From Mesocentrotus franciscanus (lineage: Eukaryota > Echinodermata > Echinoidea > Camarodonta > Strongylocentrotidae), in the NCBI GenBank assembly GCA_037976565.1, contig CP137683.1, positions 10,454,473 through 10,518,472 on the forward strand: a DNA stretch of 64,000 nt, given 5' to 3'. Shown here one piece after another: positions 13,587 to 26,015 of this stretch (positions are counted from its first letter, which is position 1; every line of letters starts with the position of its first letter). The notes under the pieces are model-generated. The model was not told where the DNA came from. It ran no database searches and saw only the letters and a list, made by a program, of their open reading frames with translations. The translations under genes and the position numbers were made by a program.

Positions 13587-13747
13587 GGGACTTTTAGATT
13601 TGCACGTCGACGTAGTGGACTGCAATGTGTGCCATTCTTTCAAGGCACTGGCCCGTGCCCGGCAGTGCCTTAAAAGGACGTTACATTACCTTAAAAGGAT
13701 GTCACCGTGGCAGTCCACGTTCTCGTCGTGTAAAATCTAAAAGTCCC
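13587..13747. mobile_element. 161-bp MITE-like element with ~37-bp terminal inverted repeats
   Basis: The ends are inverted repeats starting GGGACTTTTAGATTT. The first 15 bp match perfectly and the following ~22 bp are imperfect. Both ends abut TA (13585-13586 and 13748-13749), compatible with a Tc1/mariner-type target site, although the flanking ATT repeats leave the exact duplication ambiguous. Inside is a hairpin with arms AAGGCACTG/CAGTGCCTT and a tandem CCTTAAAAGGA motif. It has no coding capacity, so it would be a non-autonomous element. Confidence 0.75.
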
Positions 13748-13914
13748 TATTATTACAATTCTGATGCAATCATGACACCCAGTTAATCATATATGCGATA
13801 GCTCGTGTCTGATAGCCTGTATCCACTTATTTTCTATTTACACAATTCAATTCGTCATTTAAACAGAGGTGTTCTACGATTTATCTGGTTGAGCCTGACT
13901 ATGTACTTATGTGT

Positions 13915-15640
13915 CCGAACGTGTGTATTGTTTGATTTGTTGAAAGTTTATATGGGTTAGAATGCACACAATGCAATGAGAATTATTGTCTTGGTGTGCG
14001 AATTATAGGGATGTGTGTATGCCTAGTCATATGAGTTGCCAGGTGACATTTTTGTTATATGCACCGCATACATGGCATAAGTGACTCAACTCAAATTATA
14101 TTAGCGTAGAGTTTTCTGGTTCTGGTAAGTTTATGTTTGAGCAGAGACCCCGGTTTGAGTGTGAGCAAGGTGAGTGGGTGAACCGTGAATACATGTTTCA
14201 TGTTCAATGCGGGAAACCTTTTAAACAAGGATAATCCATGACGAAATATTATAATAATTGAGTGCTCTGATGGGTTCATGCTGAGTTGAGTGTGCGTGTG
14301 TTTAAATTGAAGTGAGAAAGTAAAATTATGAGTGTTGTGGTGGATTTATGTTTGAATGTGAGTCAGTATGTTAGATCTCAACAGCGGGGAAACATTTTGC
14401 ACAGATGCATATGAGATCATGTTGAATTCCATGTGCGGAGATGTGTTTCATGTACAGTGGCGAGAGACTCAACACAATGATATCTGAAACGTGAAATTCT
14501 GAGTGTTGTGATGAGTATGTGTTTGATAATGAGTATGTTTTATCCGTACTGCGAGGAAAAATTTTGCACAATGAAATGTGAATTCATGCTGAATTGCGTG
14601 TACGTAAACGTCGTGTGACTTGCAAGAGACTCAATACAACCGGAATTATGAATGTTCTCGTCAGTGTATTGTGAGAGTGTTACACGATGAGCCGAAAATG
14701 TAATAGTAACTCAATCCATGTAACCGTTGTGTGCTCCGCTGATTATGAACGTGTGGTCGAATGTGAATGTGTTTGTGTATGTTCCAATGTACGATACGAA
14801 GAAAATATTTTCACAATGAAATTAGAAACTGAAAGTCTGTGGTAAGCGAGTTCATCCTACATGTACATTGAACATGAGAAATATTTTATACAATTAAATT
14901 AGTCCGTCAAAAGGTGAGGTGAGTTGAGGTACAATTATAAGTGTGTACATTTCATGTTCAATGAGCATCTAAACAATGAAATTAGGAACTCAAAGTTTTG
15001 ATAAGCGAGTGCTATGATGTATACATGATGAAATATGATTGTGTAGACTTGCTCGATTTATGTGGATTGGGGGAGACTTAACACCTTTGAATCAGAAACT
15101 TAAGTTCTGTGATAAGCTAGCGTTCTGATGAGTTTGATTGTCATATATGTGAGTGTGTGAATGGTTGTTTCATGTTCAATACGAGGAAACATTTCCACAT
15201 AAAATCAGTTACTGAAATTTAGGTACAGCGTGATTCTTTTGGGGAGTCTCTGTGTGATTATGAGAGTGTAAATGTATGTTTCATGTCTACTGCGAGGAAA
15301 CATTTCACACAGTAAAATCAGTGATTTATGCGGATTGGGGGCCTTAACACCTTTGAATCAGAAACTTAAGTTCTGTGATAAGCTAGCGTTCTGATGAGTT
15401 TGTTTGTCATATATGTGAGTGTGTGAATGGTTGTTTCATGTTCAATACGAGGAAACATTTCCACACAAAATCAGTTACTACATTTTAGGTACAGCGTGAG
15501 TGTTTTGGGGAGTCTGTGTGTGATTATGAGAGCGTAAATGCATGTTTCATGTTTACTGCGAGGAAACATTTTAGACAGTAAAATCAGTGACTCAAATGCT
15601 GTGATGGCAAGTGCTTTGATGAAATTATGCTGGTATGTGA
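13915..15640. repeat. Decayed minisatellite array with a recent 268-bp duplication
   Basis: A landmark phrase like TTTCATGTTCAATGCGAGG followed by AAACATTTT recurs many times at irregular spacing of about 110-155 bp. It alternates with GTTCTGATGAGTTT and AGTGTGTGAATG-like phrases. Most units are badly diverged. The block 15061-15328 is repeated almost exactly as 15329-15597, which shows much later amplification of a two-unit segment. No coding frame persists. The right edge, near 15640, is gradual. Confidence 0.75.
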
Positions 15641-18600
15641 ATGCTATGTGTTTGGATAACAGGAAGCGTTCGCGTCTTCGAATGTTTCACGCAAGTGTCG
15701 TTGGGCGAGATAACTGAATTACAATATTCAAATTTCATATTTCGCGAAAGTTTCTGGCTATGTAGAAGTTACGAAGCAGGTCATGGCGCTATTTTGGGGG
15801 TTTGTCAATGCTGTTAAAAATGTATTTATCAAATAAAAACAAGGATAATGGTCAAAGATGAAACTATAACCAAATGGTACAAACAGTACTTGTAACATGT
15901 AAACCAGTAGCACTAATGGTGATGTCTATCCAAGCAGAAACCGAGTAGTGACTGCTTGGATCATCTAATTACAAAGTTAGGAAGCCATGATTTTGTTGTT
16001 GTTTATTATTTATCTCTTTTAATGTGATTTGCGAGCATCTTTTAATTTGTTTTCTCGTTTATAATTCATAAGTTTCAATAACTTTTGAATAAAAGATATG
16101 TCATCATATCGTTTACCCATGATTCTACACGTCCTCATCCATGAAACAAACCCATTCCTTTCTTCAGGAACCAAGAGGTCGGATACTCTGATGATTCTTA
16201 TACTAGGAAACAAAGAGACACCTGCTCGCAAGAAATGTTACCAAAATGCCAATTTTGTTTTCCTTTTGCCAGGTTTTCCACTAACTAAGATCTCGTTGTG
16301 TACGTTACCGATGAATAGTTACGTGTAAATACATGAGGCACTTTATTAATGAATTGATGAATTAGTCATCTGCATCTGGTCCACATCTGTTACCAAATAA
16401 AGTTGTCACTAATTGTAAATAAAGTTTCATAATCTTTGTCTAATGTGTTGATTAATTCATGCTTGTTATCGGTAATGTTACCTTTTTTATCAAAGACTTG
16501 GCAGGCACAAGATTATAGTTTTGTGTCAAACAATGGACCTCCTATGTCCTGGTCCATAATGAAACTGAAACTAAACCAGTTTCTATATTGTCATTTTAAT
16601 GGTGCAATGAAGAATATTAATGTACAATAAATGCACATTATTTCAAATATTAAAAATCGTTATGCATACTCTGTTTCATGTTATTATGACTAATGTTTCT
16701 TAGATTCTACCTCGAACACGATCTCAAAGACTTTCGAGAAATTCAACGCAAAGGCTTCGTTCAGATGTGACGTTGTCAACCATTAAAAAACACATCAACA
16801 ACGCCATAGTTGTTCACGTGTAAGGAAACTGCAACTGCGCGCAACAAAAGTATTACCCGTAATCACCTACCTATGTGTTATAAGGTAGAGATATTTGAAG
16901 CGTTCTACACTTCCGCCATGATGAACAAATAAATAAATATAATCCGCCGCAGTTTACCACTGCATGCATATGTGAATGAGGCATCTAGTGACCTCCTCTA
17001 TCACCTTTTAAAATGTGCAAATATTACAATGTCGTATTACGCAATCCGAACATGATTTCTATGTGATTACCACAATGGTATTGAAATTGCGCTTGAGCTC
17101 ATTTTTCGAAGGTCTTTGCGATCCGTTGTTTTCCTTCAGTTATTATGTCAAATCACTTCGTGAGAATGAAGCTTGACGATGATTATTTCATACAATGTTT
17201 AAGACCACTTCGCAGCGGGGAAAGAAACTATTTCACTTTAAAAGATGATCTATATATGGTGGTAATGGAATATATTGGGATCAACCATTTTCAGAATATT
17301 TAAAGGGGTTTAGAAGATTATTTTTTTAAGAGCTAAGAAAAAAGAGGGAGAGAGAGAGGGGAAAGGGAGGGAGTTCTGGTGGTGTAATAAAGCTACTTGG
17401 CATGACCACATGTATTAAACACTCCGTCTCGTATATATACACGCTCTTCAGAAATATTTTCTTAAGAAAGAAATTGTGCTTTTCCTTATGTTGCACGATG
17501 TACTGCTGTGTACGGAATTTCTGGAAGCAAGTTCCTCATTTCCCTTAATGTTAAAGATAACTCGAAGTTATGGTTATGTGATTAAATTGTAAAAGAAAGA
17601 TGTCTGGAAGCAATTGAGAAATGCTGATGATGTACCTAAGAATAGGTTTAGAATCATCAAAATTATAATAAATCTTACGCTCAATATTGCTGGATGTCAT
17701 ACGCACTAGTATAGTAGTATAGCTTCCTATTTCCCAGTAAAGCTTCCTGAGTGAGCTGCTAAAGGGACGACTCCATCGAGTGGCAAATACTACTCACATA
17801 ACTTAGTATATGGACTGCACACATATGGCATGATGTTTGGTTAAAAACTTTTTAGTTATTTGTAGTAATTTCTCCGAATATGGGGGCATCCGAAGATTTA
17901 ACCTTTTTCGGTGTATATTTCTGCAAAGTTATTCTGCCAACCTGACAAAAAAAAGATTGAGAAAGCTCAAAATTATTACCTTAACCTAAACTCAATTTTC
18001 TCTTTAAAAATATAAGGTGCTAAGCTACACAGGGAATGGAAGTGACGACCGTGTCATGGATAGTTTCTCTTCGAGATCATAAATCTTACACTCCGGTACG
18101 GTTATCTGAACGTTTGATAAGATATAGATTGTCATTGACATCACATGTCCCAAAGAGATTTGACATCCGGCAACAATGTTTGGAAGCACCTTTTTCTTTT
18201 CTCTTTTTAACCTATCACGGTATAATTCTGTCTTCGTTGAAAGTTCATTAATTGTGACAAAGACAGTTTGGATGACACTGTTCCCTTGTAAATAATTAAT
18301 TCGCAAGCTTTGTTTGTATCAATGAGTTAACGAGATAGTTGAGTTTTGTTGCAGAGGGCGCTACACAAATGAATATTTTTGTGAGATAATGAAAAACTGA
18401 GTGTCTAATTTGAAAAAAATATATACAATTTAAATGACAAAATATTAATTGTTTGATCAAAATCGGTTGAGATACGGCTGAAATATCCATAAATATAACC
18501 ATTTCTAATATTTGTGGTGCCCCACAAATATTCGGTAATTTTGAAACAGCCGTTGAAAAACGAGATAGCGCCTTATACGTTTTATTCCAGCCAATGCCAA

Positions 18601-19557
18601 TATTGGCTTTTTGTTGGCCTTTTCTTGTTGGTTATGATGCGCATAACTAGCCGGCCCGTATATTGTTATTATTAATTAATTATTTAACGGTCACCGTATT
18701 TTTTTAAAAGTGGTGCTGAATTGGTATGATCGTATTCAATCTAAATTCACACATTTTGGGGTCTAAAATTACCTTCATAGCAATTTAAGATTCTAAAAGG
18801 GCACTAGATATGTCATAAATAAGAATAAAAGCAATAACCATGCACTTTGAAGGCATTTGCGATCTTAAACAAGAACTGAACTATCCCTTTAAATTTAAAT
18901 TTAAATTGTACATTGATTATTATATCGTCAAAAACCCTCTTCGAAGAAAATTGGTAAATTGATTAACATTTTTCAACATTCTTCAAGTGGTCCTCAGAGA
19001 CAGAAGTGGTAAAATCAGGTAATGAAGCCAATGCAACATCGATCACTAGTATCTTGATTTATAAATGTTCTATCTAGAGAAGCACTGGACATTAATGGTG
19101 ACTAGGGAATAATATTTTCTGAAATGTTCGAAATTCTTGGCGACCAGGGTGCTCGCTTTTAAAACCGTCTTGAGGAGAGTTTATGTGAAATATATCACTT
19201 TCAAATATTAGCTTTTCATAGTAATTCTACTTTAGAAATATGAATAGATTCTCACTAAGCATGTAGTTACTCTCGTGATTCTTGACAATACGGGACTTGT
19301 GGTTTTCAATGTCCAAATCGAAATCATATTGAAAAAAAACGGACAAGCAGAAAACATGTAATGGAAATCTAAATCCTTGTTAGGATTGTGGTAAAAATGC
19401 AACTGTATTTTTTATTTCGTCTTCAACAACCGCCTTTGCCCACAATACATTCACTGCTTTTCTAGTTTATACCGAATAGTGAAAGACAATTTCACCCTTT
19501 TTATGAAAGAGTTTGGTAAAAAAATTCTTTTTAGAGTTATAACCAAGTCTTTTACAA
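15641..19557. other. Intergenic sequence, no gene recognised
   Basis: AT-rich sequence with a short GA-rich tract near 17340-17375. A 70-codon minus-strand frame (16019-16231) and several shorter frames show no family resemblance. No repeat family could be identified by eye. Confidence 0.55.
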
Positions 19558-20815
19558 AAAGTTGATTAAAATTTGCCCTACTTGTTTGGTTCTCTAGTTA
19601 CCGATAAGTGAGTCAACTTCGCCCCTTTAATGAGTCAGACCCTTTACGCTAATATTGTACTACAGGATTTCTCGGTCAATTTCGTAAGCTTTTCATTCGT
19701 TTTGATACAAAGTTCATTCAAATTCGCAAAATAAAGCTGCCGGCGTGTAAATTTCATTCAAAATAACACCTTTTTCATTGGATTTACATATTCGGTCAAT
19801 GGATTTAGCACTTGTTTCATTCAATTTAACAACCGCTTACAAATGCGCAGTTTGCATTCATTTTCGTCAACAATGGCAAATCGGACGTTTGTACCATTCA
19901 ATTTCACTTTGGGTCATTCTAAATAACAAAGTTTTCATTCATATTCGCCTATCTTTACAAACCTATGGTATACATGGTATATGCACATGTTTCTCATCTA
20001 AATTAAACAAATGAGTTATTGGTAATTGTGACTGTGATCACGATCGTGATTGTGATTCAGTGTGATGGTGATTTAGATTTTGATGTGATTATGATTGTGA
20101 TTGAACTGATACTCATAGATTGTTTTTAACATGTTCAATACAGACTAAATAAAATTTATACAAATATAAATGGCTTCAAAGAGATTACGAACATCGAATA
20201 CATTATCAAAAACAAAACCAAACAAAACGTAAAAAATAAATCAATGTATAGAGTATTGATACCCACCCCCCCCCCCACCATTATGGTACGCTACTCTAAA
20301 AAATACAACTGTAGTCTGTAAACACACACTTTGCATGCACCTATATCATTGCATATTCATAAAAAAGACACTCTTGCTTAGTTCCATGCTAATTCTATAT
20401 TGATGTGGCTAGGTTATACTTAACACATGATCGTTCAGTTGCTAAATATTGATGATTTAGTGGGTATAGAAACGAATTTGAATTCACGGAAGACGCTATG
20501 ACGTAATCGCGAATCGTCCCGCTTTAAATTGAATTAAAATTTTACGAAAAAGAAGCACGTTTTAATTCGAATGAAAATAAAATGTTTTAGAATGATCGTT
20601 TTATGAATTTAAATGCTAAAAAACGAATTTGAACGAAAAATAACAGCTGCGGTGACAGAATCGGCGAAATTGAATGAACATAAAATGAATTTGTGTGGCC
20701 AACTTACGAAATTGACCAAGAAATCCTATATTTCGATGATAATAAAAGATCTATTAAATGCATACAACACGATGGCAACTCCTTTAAGCAAATCAACCTA
20801 AGGCAAATTTAGTTG
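19558..20815. mobile_element. Fold-back element with arms made of ~20-bp subrepeats
   Basis: The left arm (about 19558-19945) carries TTCATTCAATTTCGC-like motifs spaced 20-21 bp apart or multiples of that. The right arm (about 20480-20815) carries the reverse-complement motif GCGAAATTGAATGAA at the same ~20-bp rhythm. The strongest paired blocks are around 19664-19735 and 20664-20731, each starting with GGTCAATTTCGTAAG on its own strand. Outer edges also pair weakly around AAATTTGCC. The middle holds a GTGATT-rich stretch (20033-20105) and a poly-C run. This matches the general design of fold-back transposons; sea urchin TU elements are the known echinoderm example with short tandem units in the arms. 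No transposase is visible. Confidence 0.6.
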
Positions 20816-21739
20816 TGCGTCACATATTAAGTTGTGGGAACATGTCAACGGCTTTTACGTTATCTTAACATGATTTCTACATACAATAGGGTATTGAAAT
20901 TGCCCTTGAGTTTATTTTTCTTTTAGAAAAAGTTGCTTTATTGATGACTTTGCATTAGGCTTTGGAAGTTTTTGTTCAAAATAAATTGATTTAACCCTCT
21001 TTTTTGTATACCTATAATCAAATAGATTACAAAAAAGAAACTGGATTAATCATTTTCTGCATGTGGATATTTAGTTAGACGAGCGTATGTCTGTTTTGAT
21101 CCGTTACTGCTTTAAGATTACGAACAATCTAAAATGCACATTACTTAATGTAATTAAATCAAGATTCAGATTTCTATCATCGTAGGTTCTTTAACAAAAT
21201 TCAAGGCTGAACGTGTTTTGCAGGCTGAAGACGCCATCAGGAGCGATGATGTGCGTGTATTTATGAAATTCCGTTTTAATGTTTCGTTAAAGCCCAACTA
21301 CAGGGCCTCTAAAATTAAATTTCAACGAAATAGAAAGGAAACCGATTGAGGCCCATAAGCTTCAGTGCCTTTCGCTTGACGCAAGTTCCTTGTATTTTCA
21401 GAATACAGAATATATCATGTTTCATATACGATTTACTTTGTAATCAACCCAACCCGTGCCTTTTACCATGATAATGCATCTCATACAAAGCAGTTGTGCG
21501 AATTTAAAACTCATGCATGTTATACTCATTAATTCCTCGATTTCTTTAAATGACGGATTTAAGGTTTTTCAATATTTTTGGGTAAAGGAAACGAATGTAA
21601 GGTCAACTCACAAAAGAGATATGTCTCAAAGAGATTTTTTCAAAAAGCTATTTTTGAGGTTTCAGGAAAAGTTCATAGAAAACAAAACCATGTCAATAGC
21701 ATTGCACAAACGTCCATGGATACAAGTATACAACATACA
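20816..21739. other. Intergenic sequence, no gene recognised
   Basis: AT-rich sequence without identifiable coding or repeat content. The frames near 21456-21749 lie just beyond the LINE fragment on the opposite strand and look random. Confidence 0.5.
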
Positions 21740-22515
21740 AGCAAGTTAATAGTTACGTCTTTCTTCTATAACCTGCCATTTAAATCTTTTAATAATATCA
21801 AGACCACTTTCATTAAAATCAAAGTTTCTTTCAACTGTTCTTGCTTTTCTTTTGGTAATCTAAGGATAATGTTCTTGTTATATACAGACCAACTCCCCCA
21901 TATCGAACATGCGTAATCTGATATAGGTTGGATTGTACATTTATACATTTTATTCAACACATTCGTATCGGTGAAATTTCTGGCCTTTTTTAAAGAAAAT
22001 ATTTTATAAACTAACGATTTACTGAGCTTCTTTACATGAATGTTCCAGGTTAGGTTTTCATCAATTTCAATTCCTAAATACCGTATATTCTTTTCATGTT
22101 TTATTGTATTGCCCTCCAAAAAAAGTTTAAATCCAGAATAGTTTGTGAGTTGCGTTTCAATAACAGACTGTTAGTTTTTTTAGTAATAACTTTTAATTAA
22201 TTTATTTATACCACTTACAAATTTCCTCTAGATCAGCCAGCAGCTTAGCACTAAAAACTTCAATATTTTTATCAGAACTATATGTAACAACATCATCAGC
22301 ATATATATTGCCTGAACTTGATCTTAAACATTCACTTATATCATTAATAAAAACAATAAAATGTAAAGGACCCAGTGCACTGCCCTGGAGTATTCCAATA
22401 GACAGACTATTAAATTTAGACAATTTATCATGACAATAAACATTTTGTTTTCTATCAGACAAGTAGTTAGTAAACCATATCAACTCATTATTCTGAAAAC
22501 CATATCTTATACTTC
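21740..22515 (-). mobile_element. Non-LTR retrotransposon (LINE) reverse transcriptase fragment
   Basis: On the minus strand two open segments belong to one broken reverse transcriptase. The first (22483-22202, open to about 22512) has WFTNYLSDRKQ, then GILQGSALGPL, a variant of the GVPQGSVLGP motif, then the catalytic YADD at 22303-22292. The second (22119-21766) carries RYLGIEIDENLTW and the later thumb-region signature ending near SDYACSIWGSW. Stops and a gap lie between them. The copy is 5'-truncated near 22515 and lacks endonuclease and ORF1. The style fits the Jockey/CR1 group, by inference. It is inactive. Confidence 0.85.
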
Positions 22516-23639
22516 TTTTCCTCTTCCGCCCGTTGTTGGTGTAAGTGAATATTAGAGCACTGCTTTGTTTGTCTCTCTCTCTGTGTCTCTCTTACGGTTT
22601 GTTTCCGCCTCAAACTTTTTGCTGCTCATATATCTCGCAGTTAGAAGCTCACATACATGTAGATTTTAAAGCTTCAAGTTATGCCTACAAATTGACATGT
22701 TGAGCTAACGGTATTATAAAACTAGTTGTATGTTGAAAAAGAAAAAGAAAAGAATAGAATGAATTCCCCGAAGTAGTTCTTTATGCGGCATCTGGGACAT
22801 ACCACTTTCTTTTGTTTGTCTTGATTATATCATTAGATTGTAGGGTTGTTATTTTTGTTTGTGAAAATGTATCTATTGCCTTCAAGCAAACTTTGAACAT
22901 CAATTTTCCGTTGTTTTGTTCAGTTTTCCCTTGCGCTCTCTTCCCTCTTTTGTTGCTCTTTTGCCAATGTATAAATCTCCAATTTATCCACCTACACAAT
23001 GCTGTAACCACATTCGCGGACATGTGAAAATGGCGTAACAAGTGGGACAAAAAGGGTCAATTGTTCCGCCCTCATTCGTAAATTATTAAAATAAATGTGG
23101 AAGTAGGTGAGATAGTCATAGGAAGAAGTGGGGATACAATTAATGTTCAACCCCTAAAAATGAATACACGGCGTATCGGATTAACTCATCTTTAATTATT
23201 CTCTGCCAGCGGGATCGCTCCCGCCAACATCCCCTGCCCCTTGACGGGGTCCACATGGCGCCACTAATTCCGAACGCCAACAATAAATCATGTACACGAG
23301 ACAAAATTGTAATTGATACCTTGTGGTTTTTTAAACGCTTTAGGTATGGAGATATCACATGTCCCACATTGCCTTTTCCCTCAGGGTTCCTATTTTCACA
23401 AATTGCATATGCTCCAGAAGGGAACATAACATCATTAGCACCCCCACCCTGGTTTCGAAAATGGAAAAACCCTGTCACAAACATTGGGAACAGTTAAATA
23501 TTCTGTAAATCTGATATGAAAATTAAACCACATCTTAACTTTTCAAATGTCTAGTCATTCTAGTGGCAGAACTTTTTCTCAAAAGTGTGGCTACTGGATA
23601 TGCTCTACAGATGTTTTGCTTAAAAGCATATATTTAAGG
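22516..23639. other. Non-coding sequence, possible unclassified repeat
   Basis: No gene is recognised. A moderately GC-richer patch at 23140-23500 gives open frames on both strands (114 codons on minus, 80 on plus), but neither has domain similarity. The abundance of decayed elements nearby makes repeat origin more likely than an exon. Confidence 0.45.
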
Positions 23640-23900
23640 ATCCTCGATAGAACCAACTGAAATAGGAGTCACACTTGAGGAAGAACAGTCAACCTGTTTT
23701 TTCTCTCCGCATTTATAACCTGTTCATCAGTCCTTTTCAGGACTCCACTCCAGACGAAAGAATATCTCACTTGATATTTTTTTCACCATCTCTCTCCAAG
23801 TCTCCATAAATTATCAAGTAGTACTATTTTCAACAAAACTGAGAAAATATTCACTCTCTTTCAAACCCGACAGTCCTTTTCAGGAATTCCAACAGGGTGA
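23640..23900 (+). mobile_element. Degenerate relative of the histone-stem-loop repeat at 33.5 kb
   Basis: It shares the phrase AGTCAACCTGTT (about 23687) and the perfect hairpin AGTCCT-TTTC-AGGACT (23729-23744) with the 33.5-kb element, in the same order and orientation. A second, broken hairpin is at 23871-23890. GACGAAAGA, 7 of 9 matches to the histone downstream element CAAGAAAGA, starts 8 nt after the perfect hairpin. Ends are not recognisable, so the borders are approximate. Confidence 0.5.
23729..23744 (+). promoter_or_regulatory. Histone-mRNA-type 3' stem-loop look-alike
   Basis: AGTCCT-TTTC-AGGACT forms a 6-bp stem with a four-base UUUC loop, the geometry bound by stem-loop binding protein. 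It differs from the histone consensus stem chiefly at the first base pair (A-U in place of G-C). There is no histone gene nearby. Confidence 0.45.
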
Positions 23901-24648
23901 AACCGCAAACTTAATGAATGTTAGTACATAAGTTGTCTTTTTATTGGAAGAACAAGCTTGAATATCAGCAAAGGCGACTGTTAAGCCAAAAAGTTCATTG
24001 TCTATACTTCAAGTGCAAATCACAAGTCTCCCAAGGTCCATTTTTCTACTTTCCGCTGGTATCCAAAACACATATTTTCTGATATCCGGTTTATTTGAAG
24101 TGACCCTCAATCTGCTGCCAAACGTTGACGCACCCTTGAACTTCCAATATGGCGACACACCTTTATGACTTCCAATGTCGTCGCGCTGCCCGCCGGAAGG
24201 CCGTAACAGCTCCAGTTAAAAACTAAATTAGTCATGCCCCTTGTAAATTTGATGTTTATTTTTATTTTTGTTTTGTTCGTAACTCAAGAATGAAAGGTTG
24301 ACCACTTCAATTAGGGTCTTTCTTCAATACTTTTAGATGTTACCTTCAACGTGTCACATTTTCAAGAAACATTTATCAGGACAAAACAACATTTTCACAT
24401 ATTTAACAATTACAAAACTTAGTAAGGGTATGTATAATTTAGTAGTTAACTGTATGTACTGTCAAGTGCAGTATCGGCCTCCTAGCAGGCAACCGACGAG
24501 GTATTTGCTGTTGGGCCACTAATCTAGTCGAAAATCGAAACCGTGATTTTTACATTTCTTCGTGTTCTTCGGTATGCTAGGACTAAAATACCCTCACAAG
24601 ATGCGAATCGCTTAAAAAGTCATGTGCTTAAAGGCTTGGTTTAACTGA

Positions 24649-24870
24649 GAGGTGTCGTAGTCGAGTGGTTTCAACATTGGCTTGACCTGAGATGCGAAGG
24701 TCTCGGGTTCGATCGTTGACGCGGCACTATAATCCTCTGGCAAGACGTTAATCTACATTTGTCACTCTCCAGCAAGGGGTTTGAATCGGATACCGGTAGG
24801 AAGGAATGCATTGAATTCCGCGAGCACGGATATGGGGGAAGGGAGAGGGGCGCGCCTTGAACACTAATGG
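24649..24870 (+). mobile_element. tRNA-derived SINE, copy 1
   Basis: The head has an RNA polymerase III A box (TAGTCGAGTGG, 24658-24668) and a near-consensus B box (GGTTCGATCGT, 24706-24716). The 48-bp spacing and overall look resemble a Leu/Ser-type tRNA with a long variable arm. The body begins GCAAGACGTTAATC and contains a TACCGGTAGGAAGG-like block. Both body blocks recur in the copies at 25.1 and 31.3 kb. The cloverleaf is not intact, so this is a SINE and not a tRNA gene. The 3' border is uncertain. Confidence 0.7.
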
Positions 24871-25099
24871 AAATGCCGCTCTCCAAATTCACAATATTTT
24901 ATTGCAGCAGAAAAGAATAATTATACTCGAGCAAAGAAATAAGACACTCTACCTATAAAGAAATAGAGATTATTCGAGGGTCATGACTAAATTCAGCTCC
25001 ATTATTATCTAGAATATAAAGTTTTCCCCATACACAGTAGGATAAATGCAATTGGATTATCTCCAGAGCATCGGGAGAAGCCTATATTCAAACTTGAGT

Positions 25100-25315
25100 T
25101 ATAATGATAACAATAATTATAGGCATTTCTATAGCGCCGTCTATCTAGAAATTCTATTCCGAGGCGCATTCACTGTTACCCCGGCTTTAGCCTAGCTGCC
25201 ATTACAGCGCTCTAGCATTTCAAGGAATTAATTCCTGCCAGGTACCCATTTACATCACCTGGGTCGAGTGTGGCAAATGCAGATTAATGCCTATATATAG
25301 GGGCACTGGTACGAT
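25100..25315 (-). mobile_element. SINE of the same family, copy 2 (5' head missing)
   Basis: Read on the minus strand it has CATTAATCTGCATTTGCCA, then GTAAATGGGTACCTGGCAGG and TAGAGCGC-rich sequence. It ends in a TATAGAAATGCC plus AT-rich tail. The first two blocks align with the bodies of the copies at 24.6 and 31.3 kb. No A or B box is found at its 5' side, so the tRNA head is lost or very diverged. Confidence 0.6.
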
Positions 25316-26015
25316 TTGTTGTTGTTGCTTATATCCGAATTTAAACCTTAAATATCTGCGGAAAAGAAATCCTGATTTGGGACAGCTGTGTTAGATCCAA
25401 TATTTGCAGTGGTGTAAAGTTTGGTGTCGGTAAATCATGAACTCTGCAGTTCTGTCTATATTTAGAGGTCGGTCCCCATCCTGCTCCTCATAGTCAATAT
25501 TGGAAAGAAAGCTTCGTAAACTTCACAAGTTTAAAGAGAGGGCTGAGTTCTTATTTATCTATTTATTTCTGACATTTTTGCTGGGTAGCACATTTTCACC
25601 AATAGTGGTGGTCTTCCATGAGGCCCTGTTTGGTAACTACAAAACGCATTAATAATTATGAATATAAACCCATAACAGTAACAGAACAAAGCACCGAAGA
25701 AACGAAATATGTATAGGTTATGTATACACATTCTTTGGTATCCTCGTAATAAATGTGGAATATTTCAACAAAATGCTATTGCATATTTGTTATATTGTAT
25801 TACCTGTATAATGGTATGATGGTAATCTGTTTTTAAATGAGGTAATATATAATCACTACTTTTTAAACATTTATGTTTTGGTAAAATAGCCTCATATACT
25901 TTCGGTAGTTCATAAACAAAATGGAAAGACGATGTCAATTTGGAAGAGTATCATGGAAGAAATGTCTGAGCCTGCAAAGGATTGTTCTTAAGATTCCCTC
26001 ATATTAAAAAATATT
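25316..26015. other. Non-coding sequence, probably decayed LINE in its right part
   Basis: No gene seen. The right part leads into the LINE C-terminal fragment that follows, and may be the older body of that copy, but no reverse transcriptase motif is readable. Confidence 0.4.

Noticed and set aside
24649..24725. Possible tRNA gene
   Set aside because: A and B boxes are present, but acceptor and anticodon stems do not pair and a SINE body follows directly.
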